A stretch of DNA of 64,000 nt from Chlorogloeopsis sp038404745 (GCF_038404745.2 NZ_JAYKTT020000075.1:41983-105982), one strand, 5' to 3'; shown: positions 17,787-27,593, numbered from the stretch's first letter. A program made the numbers and translations. Notes: a model not told the origin generated them from the letters alone.

Positions 17787-20700
17787 ATGAAATCCCAAGC
17801 AAACTATAAGCCTAAAATTTTGGTTGTCGATGACGAACCTGACAACCTTGACTTGCTGTACCGCACCTTTTATCGCGATTATAAGGTGTTGAGGGCCAGT
17901 TCTGGGCCAGCAGCATTGAATCTACTCTCGCAAGAGGGAGATGTATCAGTAATCATCTCCGATCAGCGAATGCCGATGATGAGCGGTACTGAATTTTTGA
18001 GCTTAACAGCAACTCAGTATCCAGACATTATTCGCATCATCTTAACTGGCTACACCGATGTCGAAGATCTGGTAGAAGCGATCAATTCTGGTAAAGTATT
18101 CAAATATGTCACAAAACCGTGGGAGGCAGAAGAACTTAAAGCGGTGGTACGTCAAGCTTTGGATACTCATAATGTCCTGAAAGCCCGTACTCGTGAACTA
18201 ACCCGCACACTTCGTCAGGAATCGCTGCTAAATACCGTCACCAATACGATTCGTGGTGCCTTAGACTATCGGCAAATTCTACAAACAATTGTGGATACCG
18301 TAGGCCATATGTTGGAGGTAGATGTCTGCCTCTTACGTCCATTTCAAAATAATCGATTGGTAGATGAAAGATTTATTTACCAAAAAACGCTCTCTCAAAC
18401 AATAGAAGAGTGGGAGAAACAGCCGCGTTCAGAGATTGCCTCCATCGCAGATCCTCTTTGGGCGGCTTCCCTTGGAGTATGGACAGGTGCTCAGAAAATA
18501 GAACAGGAAAGGCAGCCCCGTGTGGAAGTTCCTTGTGTTGAGGAGGCTACCGTAGAGAATTTTCACTCCTCACCCCTTGCCCTTGTCTCCCACTCCTCTT
18601 TAGCGCAGACAGTTTGGGAAACGCGCGAAGTACATGTAATTCAAGATATTACCAGCGATGAACGCATCCAAGGTGACACTCCCGAACTCCAAACTCGTGC
18701 TGCTGCTTTTGCTGAAGCTAATATTTGTTCTAGTTTGGTAGTGCCGCTAGTTTGCCGACAAGAACTGATGGCGGTGCTAGCACTGCATCAGTGTAACCAG
18801 CCCCGTGCTTGGAGTGAAGACGAGGTGCAGTTGGTGATGATGGTAGCAGATCAGGCAGCCCTAGCTTTATCTCAAGCTTATGCTTATGAGCAAGTACGTG
18901 CTCTTGCTCAACGTGAAGCCTTAATTAATACAATTACTAGTGCCATTCGCTCTAGTTTAGATCCGCAGGATATCTTTGCAGCTATTACTTATCAATTAGG
19001 GCAAGCTTTACAAGTGGACGGTTGTGTATTGTCTTTATGGACACAAGAAGATGAGTTTGTTCACTGCGTGGGCTTATATGACAGTTATAAAAATTCTGAA
19101 ACAGAAAATTTAAGTCATACTAACTATGCTGACAATCAGAGTTTACCCTTATCACAAACACCTATAAAAGAGAATCAAATTCTACAAGAAATGTTGCGGA
19201 CACAACAGCCAGTGGTAATTGGTGATATGGGGCAGTGTCCTCCACAAATCAAGGGAGCCGATTTGCCTTTGCGATTACCAGCACGATCGCTGATGGTAGT
19301 TCCCTTGCTTGCTGATGGCAAAACCATTGGTAGCATTACATTACGCGAGGGTAATAGTGTGCGACAATGGCTGCCGTTTGAGATTGAGTTAGCCAAAGCC
19401 GTAGCAGCACAAGCAGCGATCGCAGTACAGCAGTCTCACTTGTACCAAAAAACTCGCGAACAAGCTGAACGTTTACTGGAGTTAGACAAACAAAAAACCG
19501 AATTTTTCCAAAATATTTCTCACGAGTTTCGTACACCTATCACCTTAATTCAAGGGCCATTAGAATCTGCTGTAGTCTCAAAGGAGGGATTATCCTACGA
19601 ACAAAGTGCGATCGCTCTGCGTAACTCCCGCCGCCTGCTGCGACTGGTAAATCAACTTCTCGATTTACAACGCTTAGATGCAGGGCGAATGCAGCCTAGT
19701 TTTCGTCCTTGCGATTTAGTTGAATTTGTCAGCCAAATCGTTGAGTCGTTTCGTCCTTACTGCCAAAAAAAGGGATTGCATTTAGTTACTGAAATGGCTG
19801 AATGTCCTGAGGTTTACTTGGACATGGAAAAATTCGATAAGGTAGTTTACAATCTCCTATCCAATGCGATGAAATTTACTCCCGAAGGCGGCATTATTAC
19901 TATTAGAGTGCAGCCTCAAGGTGAAAGTTGTTTATTACAAGTTCAAGACACTGGTATCGGTATTCTTAAAGAACAAATACCTCTTTTGTTTGAACGCTTC
20001 CGCCAAGCTGAAGGCTCAGAAAATCGTTCCTATGAAGGTACTGGTTTGGGTTTAGCTTTAGTCAAAGAACTGGTGGAAATTCACGGCGGTAAAGTCACCG
20101 TGGAATCAGTTTATGGTGAAGGTACAACCTTTAGCATCTGGCTGATGTCTGGTAGCACTCATCTTGCTCAAGAGCAATTGCTGGAAGCCTCTGTGGAAGT
20201 TAATATTAGTCGTGCTGCTGTGGAATTGGCAGATTTAGAACTGATCGAAGAGGGGATTGGAGAAGAACAAGTCATTAGCACCCAGCCTCTAACCCCTGGT
20301 TCCTCAATCCTAGTTGTAGATGACAATCCAGATCTGCGTACTTATGTATCTGGGATTTTACGTAATAGCAGCTACCAAGTACAGACAGCTCGTAATGGCT
20401 CAGAAGGATTTCAGATTGCCAAGAAAATTTTGCCTAGTTTAATTGTTAGCGATTTAATGATGCCTGTGGTGTCAGGTATGGAAATGATTCGGATGATCCG
20501 CAATGAAGAAAAGTTGAAAGGAACACCAATCATTTTGCTGACAGCGAAAATTGATGAAGAAACTCGGATTGAGGGTGCAGAGCGTGGTGCAGATGCTTAT
20601 TTAGCTAAACCATTTAATGATCGCGAACTTTTGGCAGAGGTGCGAAACCTCTTAGCCTTAAAGGAAAACGAACGAAAAGTAGTAGAGTTAAACACTTATT

Positions 20701-21380
20701 TGACAGAATCTGTACTTAAGCGCTTTTTGCCACCTGCTCTTGTTAAAAAAGCTGCCGCTGGAGATTTAGTTTTGGATTTACGCCCAGAACCACGTTTAAT
20801 AACAGTCTTATTTAGTGATATTGTCGGTTTTACTCAGCTAGCAAATACCTTGAGATCGCGGCGAGTAGCTGAGTTGCTAAATGAATATTTAGAAGTTATG
20901 ACGAGAGCGGTATTTGACAATGGTGGCAGTGTGGATAAATTTATGGGAGATGCTATCCTAGCTTTGTTTGGAGCACCAGAAGAACTAACGCCAAATGAAC
21001 AAGTTAGGCGTGCTGTTAACACTGCCAGAGCAATGCTGCGATCGCTAGAAAATTTAAACCAACGTTGGCGAGAGCAGGGAATTTTTGATGCCACTGAACG
21101 TAAAAGTGTAGAGTTTCGTTGTGGCATTCACCAAGGTACGGCTGTGGTAGGTATGTTTGGTAGTATTGAACGTGCTGACTATACAGCTATAGGCCCTAGT
21201 GTTAATATTGCTGCTAGATTACAACAAGCTGCTGTTGCTGGTACCATACTTGTTTCTGCTGCTGTTGCAGATTATTTACAAGAAGATGAAATTATTAAAG
21301 GTAGCCCATTAGAACTAAAAGGAATAGATGAAACAGTTTTAACTTTTGCTGTGATACCAGAATTGGTGGTTAATAGTTAA
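17787..21380 (+). CDS. cyaC: CyaC-type hybrid sensor kinase / class III adenylate cyclase
   Basis: A 1197-residue single-chain phosphorelay cyclase making cAMP. Order: receiver 1 (10-125, acceptor D59 in VIISDQRMP), two GAF-like domains (about 150-360 and 385-550), HisKA with H579 in ISHEFRTP, HATPase (N-box NLLSNAMKF), receiver 2 with D889 in VSDLMMP, and a class III cyclase domain (1005-1190). Metal-binding D1011 (LFSDIVGFT) and D1055 (FMGDAIL), the adenine-selecting Lys and Asp (DKFMGD, RADYTAIG) and the NIAARL motif are all present. This order matches CyaC of Anabaena and Spirulina, including length. Residues 235-275 contain a proline/serine-rich stretch that may be an insertion. Confidence 0.93.
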   Translation: MKSQANYKPKILVVDDEPDNLDLLYRTFYRDYKVLRASSGPAALNLLSQEGDVSVIISDQRMPMMSGTEFLSLTATQYPDIIRIILTGYTDVEDLVEAINSGKVFKYVTKPWEAEELKAVVRQALDTHNVLKARTRELTRTLRQESLLNTVTNTIRGALDYRQILQTIVDTVGHMLEVDVCLLRPFQNNRLVDERFIYQKTLSQTIEEWEKQPRSEIASIADPLWAASLGVWTGAQKIEQERQPRVEVPCVEEATVENFHSSPLALVSHSSLAQTVWETREVHVIQDITSDERIQGDTPELQTRAAAFAEANICSSLVVPLVCRQELMAVLALHQCNQPRAWSEDEVQLVMMVADQAALALSQAYAYEQVRALAQREALINTITSAIRSSLDPQDIFAAITYQLGQALQVDGCVLSLWTQEDEFVHCVGLYDSYKNSETENLSHTNYADNQSLPLSQTPIKENQILQEMLRTQQPVVIGDMGQCPPQIKGADLPLRLPARSLMVVPLLADGKTIGSITLREGNSVRQWLPFEIELAKAVAAQAAIAVQQSHLYQKTREQAERLLELDKQKTEFFQNISHEFRTPITLIQGPLESAVVSKEGLSYEQSAIALRNSRRLLRLVNQLLDLQRLDAGRMQPSFRPCDLVEFVSQIVESFRPYCQKKGLHLVTEMAECPEVYLDMEKFDKVVYNLLSNAMKFTPEGGIITIRVQPQGESCLLQVQDTGIGILKEQIPLLFERFRQAEGSENRSYEGTGLGLALVKELVEIHGGKVTVESVYGEGTTFSIWLMSGSTHLAQEQLLEASVEVNISRAAVELADLELIEEGIGEEQVISTQPLTPGSSILVVDDNPDLRTYVSGILRNSSYQVQTARNGSEGFQIAKKILPSLIVSDLMMPVVSGMEMIRMIRNEEKLKGTPIILLTAKIDEETRIEGAERGADAYLAKPFNDRELLAEVRNLLALKENERKVVELNTYLTESVLKRFLPPALVKKAAAGDLVLDLRPEPRLITVLFSDIVGFTQLANTLRSRRVAELLNEYLEVMTRAVFDNGGSVDKFMGDAILALFGAPEELTPNEQVRRAVNTARAMLRSLENLNQRWREQGIFDATERKSVEFRCGIHQGTAVVGMFGSIERADYTAIGPSVNIAARLQQAAVAGTILVSAAVADYLQEDEIIKGSPLELKGIDETVLTFAVIPELVVNS

Positions 21381-21542
21381 TAAAAAACTGGCAATTATAG
21401 CAGGTGACAGAGAACAGGTGACAGGGAACAGAGTTAAAATTCTTTTGATGTTTAAGTTTTATCATCTGTTGATGTCCTAACAACTTTGGCTGTTGCTATA
21501 AAAATAAACTATTAAGTAAGTCAACTTAAATAAACTGACAAC

Positions 21543-21579
21543 AAAAAACTCCGATTTTTTAAAAAAGCCGGAGTTTTTT
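21543..21579. terminator. Strong bidirectional terminator after cyaC
   Basis: AAAAAACTCCG (21543-21553) pairs perfectly with CGGAGTTTTTT (21569-21579), and the loop itself contains complementary T6 and A6. It could terminate cyaC on the plus strand and the TPR gene, which ends at 21709, on the minus strand. Confidence 0.8.
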
Positions 21580-21708
21580 GAGTGACTTATCTAAATAGAA
21601 TAGAGGCGTCAGTTGCCAGAAGAAAAATTCTTGAAGCCAGAATTCAGAAGAAATTCTTCATTCTGTAGGCGCGTAGGACTTCCGCAGGTATTCTGTATTC
21701 TTCTTCAA

Positions 21709-23892
21709 TTACAGCTTGGGCATAATTTCTGATAATAAATGACTGGGAACTTTTGATAAGGCAAGATTTTGTCCTTTAATTCCTAACTCATTATGAAAAG
21801 CGCGAATAGTTTTGACTATATAAGTAAATGTGGTTTGATAAGAGTCCTGTTTATTTGTTAATCTATTTAAGGCTTGTAAATGATTTTCTAATGCTGCTTC
21901 TAAATGTTGAGAGCGAGAGGCTTTATAAGCATTTAAAGACTGATCGGTTGCTAGTTGATAATGAGCTAATCCTAAATTATTGTGAGTGGCAAATATATCG
22001 AAGCTTAAACTATCTTCGCTGAGTGAATTAGTAATAGCGATGCATTCTTCATAGGCTTTGATACAAAGTTTGAGGAATTGCTGCCGTTCTTCCTTTGTTG
22101 TTTGCGATTGGTTTGCTAAATTCCAGTAAGCAGTGCCAAGATTATTTTGCGTGGCAGCACAGGCGGCAGGAACATTAGCAGGAGTGCGATATTTTAACGC
22201 CTCCCCATATGCTTTCACTGCCAGTCGCAAATGTTCTGTTGGATTATCGTATTGTGCTAAATTCCAGTGAGCAGTACCGATATTGTTTTGGATCATGCCA
22301 TATTTAAGCGGTTCCTGTTCTGGGTGATAGTAATTTAGGGCAAGACTGTAAGCTGCGATCGCTTTATGCAAGTTTTCCGCCGATTGAGTATGTTGCGCTA
22401 AATGCCAATAAGCAGTACCTAAATTATTTTGAGTGGCAGCATACTTCAATGGTTCGATGTTGTTGGTACGGAAGCGCACTGCTTCAGTATAAGCTGCGAT
22501 CGCTTGTTGCCAGTTTTTGACTGGATTCTTAAAACGTGCCAAGTCACCGTAAGCTGTCCCTAAATTATTTTGCACGCGAGCGTAAGTTTCTGAGTGCGTG
22601 TCGGGCGAAATTAACTTCAAAGCTAACTGATAAAATTCAATTCCCTGTTCTATGTAAGATTGCCCCTCTTCAGAATTGGGTGGTGTACGATACAACATCC
22701 AGTAAAGTGTTCCCAAGTCATTTAAAATATCTGGTACATGGGGTGAAGTTTCATCATAAGTAATTGCCTCTTGATAGGCAAGAATTGCTACCATCATGTT
22801 TTCGATGTTTGCCTGCCCTTGCTCGATTCGCAGGCGATATAAGTTCCCTAAGCGATGATAAGCTGCTGCAATTGTCTCTGGTAAAGCCTGTTTTGAGTGC
22901 AATGCATCAATTTCTTCCAAAAGTTGCTGCGCTTGTACGCTCTCGTCTCGATTTTGAGCGATCGCATGATCAGTATTATTAATTGTGGCTTGTATTAATT
23001 CCGTTAATTCCTGACTGATGTGTGTAAATTTCGGCTCTGAGCTAGTTTTATTAACACTGACTGGATGTGTTAGTTCCTCTTGCAGTGCTTCTGGTATCAA
23101 TATTTCTGATGTACTTACAGGAGTTTCTGGGATTTTATCTTTGCGATTGACGACTGGTGACTGTGGCTGAAAATCAAAATCTACTTCAAAGAGAGATTCT
23201 TCCAAAACAGATTGCTCAAAACTGCCTAAATCCAAACTTTGATAACTAGACAAACGTTCTGGTGAACTTCTGTTATTAGTAGTTGGTGTTGGTTCTCCAG
23301 CAAACACAAACACACCTGTGCGGCAACGCCAAAATTGTGGTGCTGACTGCTGAATGGCATATAACCAAGGGCGCGGCACCCACAACAATAAACTAGATTC
23401 TAAAAAACGGCTGAATTCTGGACTTGAGAAATGCTGTTCGGTTAAGCGTAAATAATGTAAAAATAAACGCTGTACTGCTACTGGTTGCCTGGTTAACTGT
23501 TCAACACCTACAATTTGAAAACCTGGTATTGGTAGTGATCTTCCAGGACTATCTTTTGATGCTCCTACTATTGGTGGTGGATAATTAACTAGCCATTGAT
23601 TGATCTGAGCTATGGGGTTAGGATCGCTTAAGTTCAATCGTAAAGTGACTAATCGCGGATAAGCTGGTGTACTGGCTTCTTGGATTTCTGAAGGCTGATA
23701 TAGCACTTGCCCAACTGGATAAGCCAAAGTTGAATGCAAACGTGCCGCTACTTGATTTCTCAGGTTTAAATCATCACATATTGCTAAAAAAATTTGTCGT
23801 CGCAAACCGAGGCTAAGGGCAAGTTTTAGGCGATGGTATACTTGCCGATTCCATACAAATTTATCTGAATGTGCTGTTTCATTCACGCTCAT
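21709..23892 (-). CDS. Tetratricopeptide repeat protein
   Basis: A 727-residue protein. The first 200 residues look like a degenerate nucleotide-binding or regulatory domain (QIFLAICDDLNLRNQVAARL; PRLVTLRLN). An acidic, serine-rich linker (about 205-320) follows. Residues about 345-690 hold repeated TPR units with the signature TQNNLGTAYWNLA and spacing near 45-50 residues, typical of cyanobacterial NNLGxAY-type repeats. It probably acts as a protein-interaction scaffold; partners are unknown. It converges on cyaC, with a shared terminator between them. Confidence 0.85.
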   Translation of the reverse strand: MSVNETAHSDKFVWNRQVYHRLKLALSLGLRRQIFLAICDDLNLRNQVAARLHSTLAYPVGQVLYQPSEIQEASTPAYPRLVTLRLNLSDPNPIAQINQWLVNYPPPIVGASKDSPGRSLPIPGFQIVGVEQLTRQPVAVQRLFLHYLRLTEQHFSSPEFSRFLESSLLLWVPRPWLYAIQQSAPQFWRCRTGVFVFAGEPTPTTNNRSSPERLSSYQSLDLGSFEQSVLEESLFEVDFDFQPQSPVVNRKDKIPETPVSTSEILIPEALQEELTHPVSVNKTSSEPKFTHISQELTELIQATINNTDHAIAQNRDESVQAQQLLEEIDALHSKQALPETIAAAYHRLGNLYRLRIEQGQANIENMMVAILAYQEAITYDETSPHVPDILNDLGTLYWMLYRTPPNSEEGQSYIEQGIEFYQLALKLISPDTHSETYARVQNNLGTAYGDLARFKNPVKNWQQAIAAYTEAVRFRTNNIEPLKYAATQNNLGTAYWHLAQHTQSAENLHKAIAAYSLALNYYHPEQEPLKYGMIQNNIGTAHWNLAQYDNPTEHLRLAVKAYGEALKYRTPANVPAACAATQNNLGTAYWNLANQSQTTKEERQQFLKLCIKAYEECIAITNSLSEDSLSFDIFATHNNLGLAHYQLATDQSLNAYKASRSQHLEAALENHLQALNRLTNKQDSYQTTFTYIVKTIRAFHNELGIKGQNLALSKVPSHLLSEIMPKL

Positions 23893-24070
23893 GGCGGCTA
23901 AAGAGCCAAAATGCAGTGTACATTCCCTTTGGGGACATATGCAAGCAGTCTATAATTCTGATTTTGACTAAGATTTGCAAATATATTGTTATCCTGTTCA
24001 GGATAAATTAATTGTTTTAGACATCAATAATAAAGTATAAAACTATACCTTTATCTGTTTCAATTGTAAC

Positions 24071-24107
24071 AAATAAAAAACCAGGTTCCGATAAAGTTTG
24101 GAACCTG
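24071..24107 (-). terminator. psb34 terminator
   Basis: Read on the minus strand, CAGGTTCC (24100-24107) pairs with GGAACCTG (24082-24089) around a 10-base loop and is followed by GTTTTTTATTT. It lies 45 bp behind the psb34 stop codon. Confidence 0.75.
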
Positions 24108-24151
24108 ACAGGAGATATGTAATGTCAATTAATTTATCAATAAAACTTTTA

Positions 24152-24331
24152 CTAACTAAGATTAGAAACAGAGAAGGCAACGAAAACTAAACCACTAACC
24201 AGAACCATTGCGGCAATTCCCAAAAAGACATAATTGCGCTTTTGCTGTGAAGTAGGAGGTTCTGCTTGATAAACTTTAGGTTCACGCGCAAAATTGTTTA
24301 AACGTCCACCTTCTTCAGTCGTATAGGGCAT
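24152..24331 (-). CDS. psb34: Photosystem II assembly protein Psb34
   Basis: A 59-residue thylakoid protein, homologue of Synechocystis Ssl1498. The N-terminus MPYTTEEGGRLNNFAREPKV is the hallmark of the family, followed by a Pro/Gln linker and a single C-terminal membrane helix (YVFLGIAAMVLVSGLVFVAF). Psb34 binds CP47-containing assembly intermediates and helps HliA/B exchange during photosystem II assembly (known for the family). It has its own terminator downstream, so it is probably monocistronic. Confidence 0.9.
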   Translation of the reverse strand: MPYTTEEGGRLNNFAREPKVYQAEPPTSQQKRNYVFLGIAAMVLVSGLVFVAFSVSNLS

Positions 24332-24479
24332 GAATCAATTCCTTACTCTTCTCATTTTTTTAATGTTACATAAATGCAACATATACTCTTACCCATCAGA
24401 GATAATTCGTTACAAAAGTTTAGGGGCTAGAAGAGGACAAAGGAGAGGATATGCCTGGAGGCGGCAGTACACAAACCTT

Positions 24480-24504
24480 CGTTACCAGGTTGAACCTGGT
24501 AACG
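24480..24504. repeat. Dispersed palindrome, CGTTACCAGG family
   Basis: CGTTACCAGGTT and AACCTGGTAACG form a nearly continuous 25-bp palindrome. Related copies lie at 39871-39899 and, degraded, near 54415-54437. All three are intergenic. This fits the small dispersed palindromic repeats of Nostocales genomes. Confidence 0.65.
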
Positions 24505-24555
24505 AGAAATCTAAAATCCCGGGAATCTAATCCCTAAGTCCCTAGTCCCTATCCC

Positions 24556-26562
24556 CTAATTCGTGACTGTACCAGTCATAGGTGAGGAAGGACTGGCGTA
24601 ATCTTTTGTTGGCATTCTACCAGCAAGATATGCTAGACGACCTGCGATCGCTGCCAGATTCATTGCGCGTGCCATTCCGGGTGGGTTTTTGGCTAAAGCG
24701 ATCGCGCTATTAATCAACAATGCATCTGCGCCCATTTCCATCGCTTGGGCTGCTTCAGATGGCGCTCCAATGCCAGCGTCTACTACTACGGGGACGTTAG
24801 CATTCTCGATGATGATTTGAATGTTGGCGGCAGTTTTCAGCCCTTGCCCGGAACCTATAGGCGCTGCTAAGGGCATGACAGTAGCACAGCCTACTTCTTC
24901 CAAATGCTTTGCCAGTATGGGATCGGCGTTAATATAAGGTAGAACGGCAAAGCCTTCTTTGACTAACTGTTCTGCTGCTTGTAGAGTGCCAATTGGATCT
25001 GGTAGTAAGTATTTAGAGTCGGGAATTACTTCTAATTTGACAAAATTATTATCTTCCTGCCCAAGAAGTTTTGCCATTTCCCTTCCCAGACGGGCAACTC
25101 GAATTGCCTCATCTGCTGTTTTACATCCAGCAGTATTTGGCAGCATCCAAATTTTTGTCCAATCTAGTGCTTCAGCTAAACCTTCATGTCCGGGAGCATT
25201 GGTTTGCACACGCCTGACGGCAACAGTAACAATTTGGCAACCACTCTCCACGACACTTTGCTGCATTTCCTCAATACTACGATATTTGCCTGTTCCTGTC
25301 ATTAAGCGAGAGGTAAAAGATTTGCCAGCAATGACAAGTGGTGAATCTTGAATAGGAAGCGCATTGGGAACTAGCTGTAATGGCGAGTGATGATTGGAGA
25401 GTGTAAGCATTTGGGCAGGGGTAGATGATTGAGCCTGGAAACGCGAGTAGTGAAAATGACAAAGGAGGGGATCGGATTTTTGTTGCTCAATTAAATCGGC
25501 AATCAATACCGCTGTAATGGGTGCGAGAAGAATACCATTACGATAGTGGCCTGTGGCCAAAGTTAAATTTTGACAATTGCTACTTCCCAGTATCGGTAAT
25601 TCATCAGGAGTAGCAGGACGAAATCCCCACCATAATTCCTCAATTGGATAATGCTGGATTTGGGGATATAATCGAATCGCTTGTTGGAGTAAAGTTTGAA
25701 TTCCTATGGGTGTATTGTAGGGGGTAAAGCCCACATCCTCGCTGGTTGCGCCAATAATAATGCGGCGATCGCGTCTAGGCACAATGTAAATGTCATCACC
25801 AAATAAAATACGTGTCAAAGGCAATTCTGTCAGATATTCTGGCAATCGCACACTCAGCATTTGCCCTTTTTTTGGACGCACTGGTAGGGGAAACAATTGG
25901 TTTGACCAAGCACCTGCGGCTAAAATATAATGTTCGGCATGCAAAATTCCAGCGTTGGTTTGTACACCTACAACCTGTCCTTGTTGCTGCTGAAGTCCTT
26001 CTACTGTAGTTCCTTCTTTCAACTCAATACCTAAAGAGCGTATTGAACTCAGTAAAGCTTTTGCTAAAGCACGATTATCTACTTGGGCATCTTCGGGGTA
26101 CCACCAACCACCGACTACTTCTTCACCCAATCCTGATTGATATTGGTTAATGGTTTCTTTGTCTAGCCAATAGGCAGGAGAGGAGGAGTGGGGGAATGGG
26201 GTAGTGGGGGATGAGGAGAAATTGTTATTTTTCCCCCCCTCTCCCTGTCTCCCTTTCTCCCCCTCTTCTTCCAAGGCTGGTGCTAAACTACCACAAGGCC
26301 AGTAACCAGTATTCAAGCCAGTGATTTGTTCTAGTTTCTGCGTCCAGTTGGCATAAATAGAACGCGATCGCCAGCACAACTCCTGCATAGCTGGATGGAC
26401 AATTTTTTCGGCATCTGGTGCTAGCATTCCGGCTGCGGCGTGAGTGGCGGCAGAGTGAAAGTCGCGGCTTAAGATGGTGACTTTTGCTCCGCGTAGTTTC
26501 AGTTCAACAGCGATAGCTAAACTTATAATGCCGCCACCAATAATCAAAACATCTTTATTCAT
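24556..26562 (-). CDS. thiO/thiG: Fused glycine oxidase ThiO / thiazole synthase ThiG
   Basis: A 668-residue bifunctional thiamin enzyme, a fusion known in cyanobacteria. Residues 1-370 are an FAD amine oxidase (GGGIISLAIAVELKLRGAKV, and GHYRNGILLAPIT near its end) that makes iminoglycine from glycine. Residues about 405-668 are the ThiG TIM barrel (LVIAGKSFTSRLMTGTGKY, Schiff-base Lys in FVKLEVIPD, VVDAGIGAPSEAAQAMEMG). ThiO would hand its unstable product to ThiG. Residues about 97-129 are a low-complexity Gly/Glu/Lys then Ser/Pro stretch encoded by a purine/pyrimidine foldback repeat, an apparent in-frame insertion. No TPP riboswitch consensus was found upstream. Confidence 0.94.
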   Translation of the reverse strand: MNKDVLIIGGGIISLAIAVELKLRGAKVTILSRDFHSAATHAAAGMLAPDAEKIVHPAMQELCWRSRSIYANWTQKLEQITGLNTGYWPCGSLAPALEEEGEKGRQGEGGKNNNFSSSPTTPFPHSSSPAYWLDKETINQYQSGLGEEVVGGWWYPEDAQVDNRALAKALLSSIRSLGIELKEGTTVEGLQQQQGQVVGVQTNAGILHAEHYILAAGAWSNQLFPLPVRPKKGQMLSVRLPEYLTELPLTRILFGDDIYIVPRRDRRIIIGATSEDVGFTPYNTPIGIQTLLQQAIRLYPQIQHYPIEELWWGFRPATPDELPILGSSNCQNLTLATGHYRNGILLAPITAVLIADLIEQQKSDPLLCHFHYSRFQAQSSTPAQMLTLSNHHSPLQLVPNALPIQDSPLVIAGKSFTSRLMTGTGKYRSIEEMQQSVVESGCQIVTVAVRRVQTNAPGHEGLAEALDWTKIWMLPNTAGCKTADEAIRVARLGREMAKLLGQEDNNFVKLEVIPDSKYLLPDPIGTLQAAEQLVKEGFAVLPYINADPILAKHLEEVGCATVMPLAAPIGSGQGLKTAANIQIIIENANVPVVVDAGIGAPSEAAQAMEMGADALLINSAIALAKNPPGMARAMNLAAIAGRLAYLAGRMPTKDYASPSSPMTGTVTN
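26175..26272. repeat. Foldback repeat inside the thiO coding region
   Basis: About 45 nt of G/A-rich sequence, a short AT centre (AAATTGTTATTTTT) and about 40 nt of C/T-rich sequence, the same architecture as the intergenic element at 2894-3040. It keeps the reading frame open and encodes about 33 residues of low-complexity linker. Confidence 0.65.
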
Positions 26563-26682
26563 TATTCAGTAGTTAATTGTCAAGAGTTAGTAGGGGTGAT
26601 GAAATTTCTGATTTTAGTGGTAGGGCAAACATACATTATCTCGTTCAAAGCACCCACAAAAAAGTTAAGTAGTCAAGAGTCA

Positions 26683-26768
26683 CTAGTTACGGTTTTTACT
26701 GCTGACTATGGACTGTTGACTAAATAACTCCTAACTCCTAACTCATCACTCATAACAGGTAACTCATA
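26683..26768. repeat. Heptamer-type repeats upstream of thiO-thiG
   Basis: Iterated ACTGTTGACTAA, TAACTCCTAACTC and AACTCAT words fill the spacer between the thiO-thiG start and the end of the next minus-strand gene. They belong to the same class as the TGACTAAT repeats at 13293. Confidence 0.55.
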
Positions 26769-26793
26769 AGTGCTAACCAATGAATGGTAAGCG

Positions 26794-27168
26794 CTACCAC
26801 AAAGCTGGAATTGGTTCGCTATTTTGGTTTGAATTGTTTGATTGAGTGTCGTCTGTAGTGTTAACTGAGTCAGTTGTATTTTGAGCGGTTGTGGTTTCAG
26901 TTGTATTTTGAGCAGTTGTGGTTTCAGTTACTGTGTCATCAGCAGTATTACTCTGTGATGCGTTACTCCTGGTGTTATTTTCAGAAGCAGTACCTGCTGC
27001 CGTACTATTAACATTGATATTAGCAGGCAGAACTCGCGATGTTTTACCACCATTTCCCGGAGCTTGAGCGGTGTTTTGTCCGCCCATCGGAAAGTTAATG
27101 CCCAGCAAGGTACCTAGCAAAATTGCTAAACCTCCAGCCATCAAAATTAGTGGTGTCCATCTACCCAT
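26794..27168 (-). CDS. Secreted or membrane-anchored Asn/Thr-rich protein
   Basis: A 124-residue protein with one N-terminal membrane segment or uncleaved signal (PLILMAGGLAILLGTLLG). A long hydrophilic tail follows, rich in Asn, Thr, Ser and Gln. The tail contains a perfect nine-residue tandem repeat, TETTTAQNT twice, coded by a direct DNA repeat near 26875-26930. The ATG at 27168 has AGGAG eight bases upstream and was preferred to a start 27 bases earlier. It is a cell-envelope protein of unknown function; the repeat tract may vary in length between strains. Confidence 0.7.
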   Translation of the reverse strand: MGRWTPLILMAGGLAILLGTLLGINFPMGGQNTAQAPGNGGKTSRVLPANINVNSTAAGTASENNTRSNASQSNTADDTVTETTTAQNTTETTTAQNTTDSVNTTDDTQSNNSNQNSEPIPALW

Positions 27169-27286
27169 GTTGTTTTCTCCTTTTAGTATCCACACTAGTT
27201 AAAGATCTACTCTCCAAACATCCATCAAACTTTGTAATTATCTGGCAAAGTCCCTATAACCTGAGTTTGATTAGTTCAACACAGGT

Positions 27287-27520
27287 TTATTGTAGGAGAA
27301 TGAGGAGGTAGGAGCGCTGTTTATGGCAGCGCCAATATGCTGTTTTCCTTTGCTTAACTTTTGAAACGTCGAATTGCACACAGCAAATGCTGATTCCCTG
27401 ATTGTTAATTACCTTAGCACCGCTATTGTAGAGGTCAATACTATTTTGCAGCAAAATTTTCTTCACACTGTCTCCGCGCAAGCACTCAATTTTATTTTCT
27501 TGAGCTAGTACCTTGAGCAT
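27287..27520 (-). CDS. Possible small hypothetical protein
   Basis: A 77-residue frame beginning MLKVLAQENKIECLRGDSVK, with ordinary amino-acid composition and a basic C-terminus. It is transcribed divergently from cimA in an otherwise empty 425-bp spacer. I recognise no family and see no clear ribosome binding site, so it may be spurious. Confidence 0.35.
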   Translation of the reverse strand: MLKVLAQENKIECLRGDSVKKILLQNSIDLYNSGAKVINNQGISICCVQFDVSKVKQRKTAYWRCHKQRSYLLILLQ

Positions 27521-27593
27521 CTTGGATGACTAAACTGGCTGTTTTTTGGATATTGACACATTGTCTTAAAGTTGTCTTTCAAGTCACAGTTTT

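Noticed and set aside
24330..24530. 66-codon plus-strand frame across the psb34 leader
   Set aside because: It is antisense to the psb34 start region and runs through a palindromic repeat.
26563..26793. TPP riboswitch upstream of thiO-thiG
   Set aside because: I looked for the CTGAGA and ACCTGATC-type consensus on the minus strand and found neither; the spacer is heptamer repeats.
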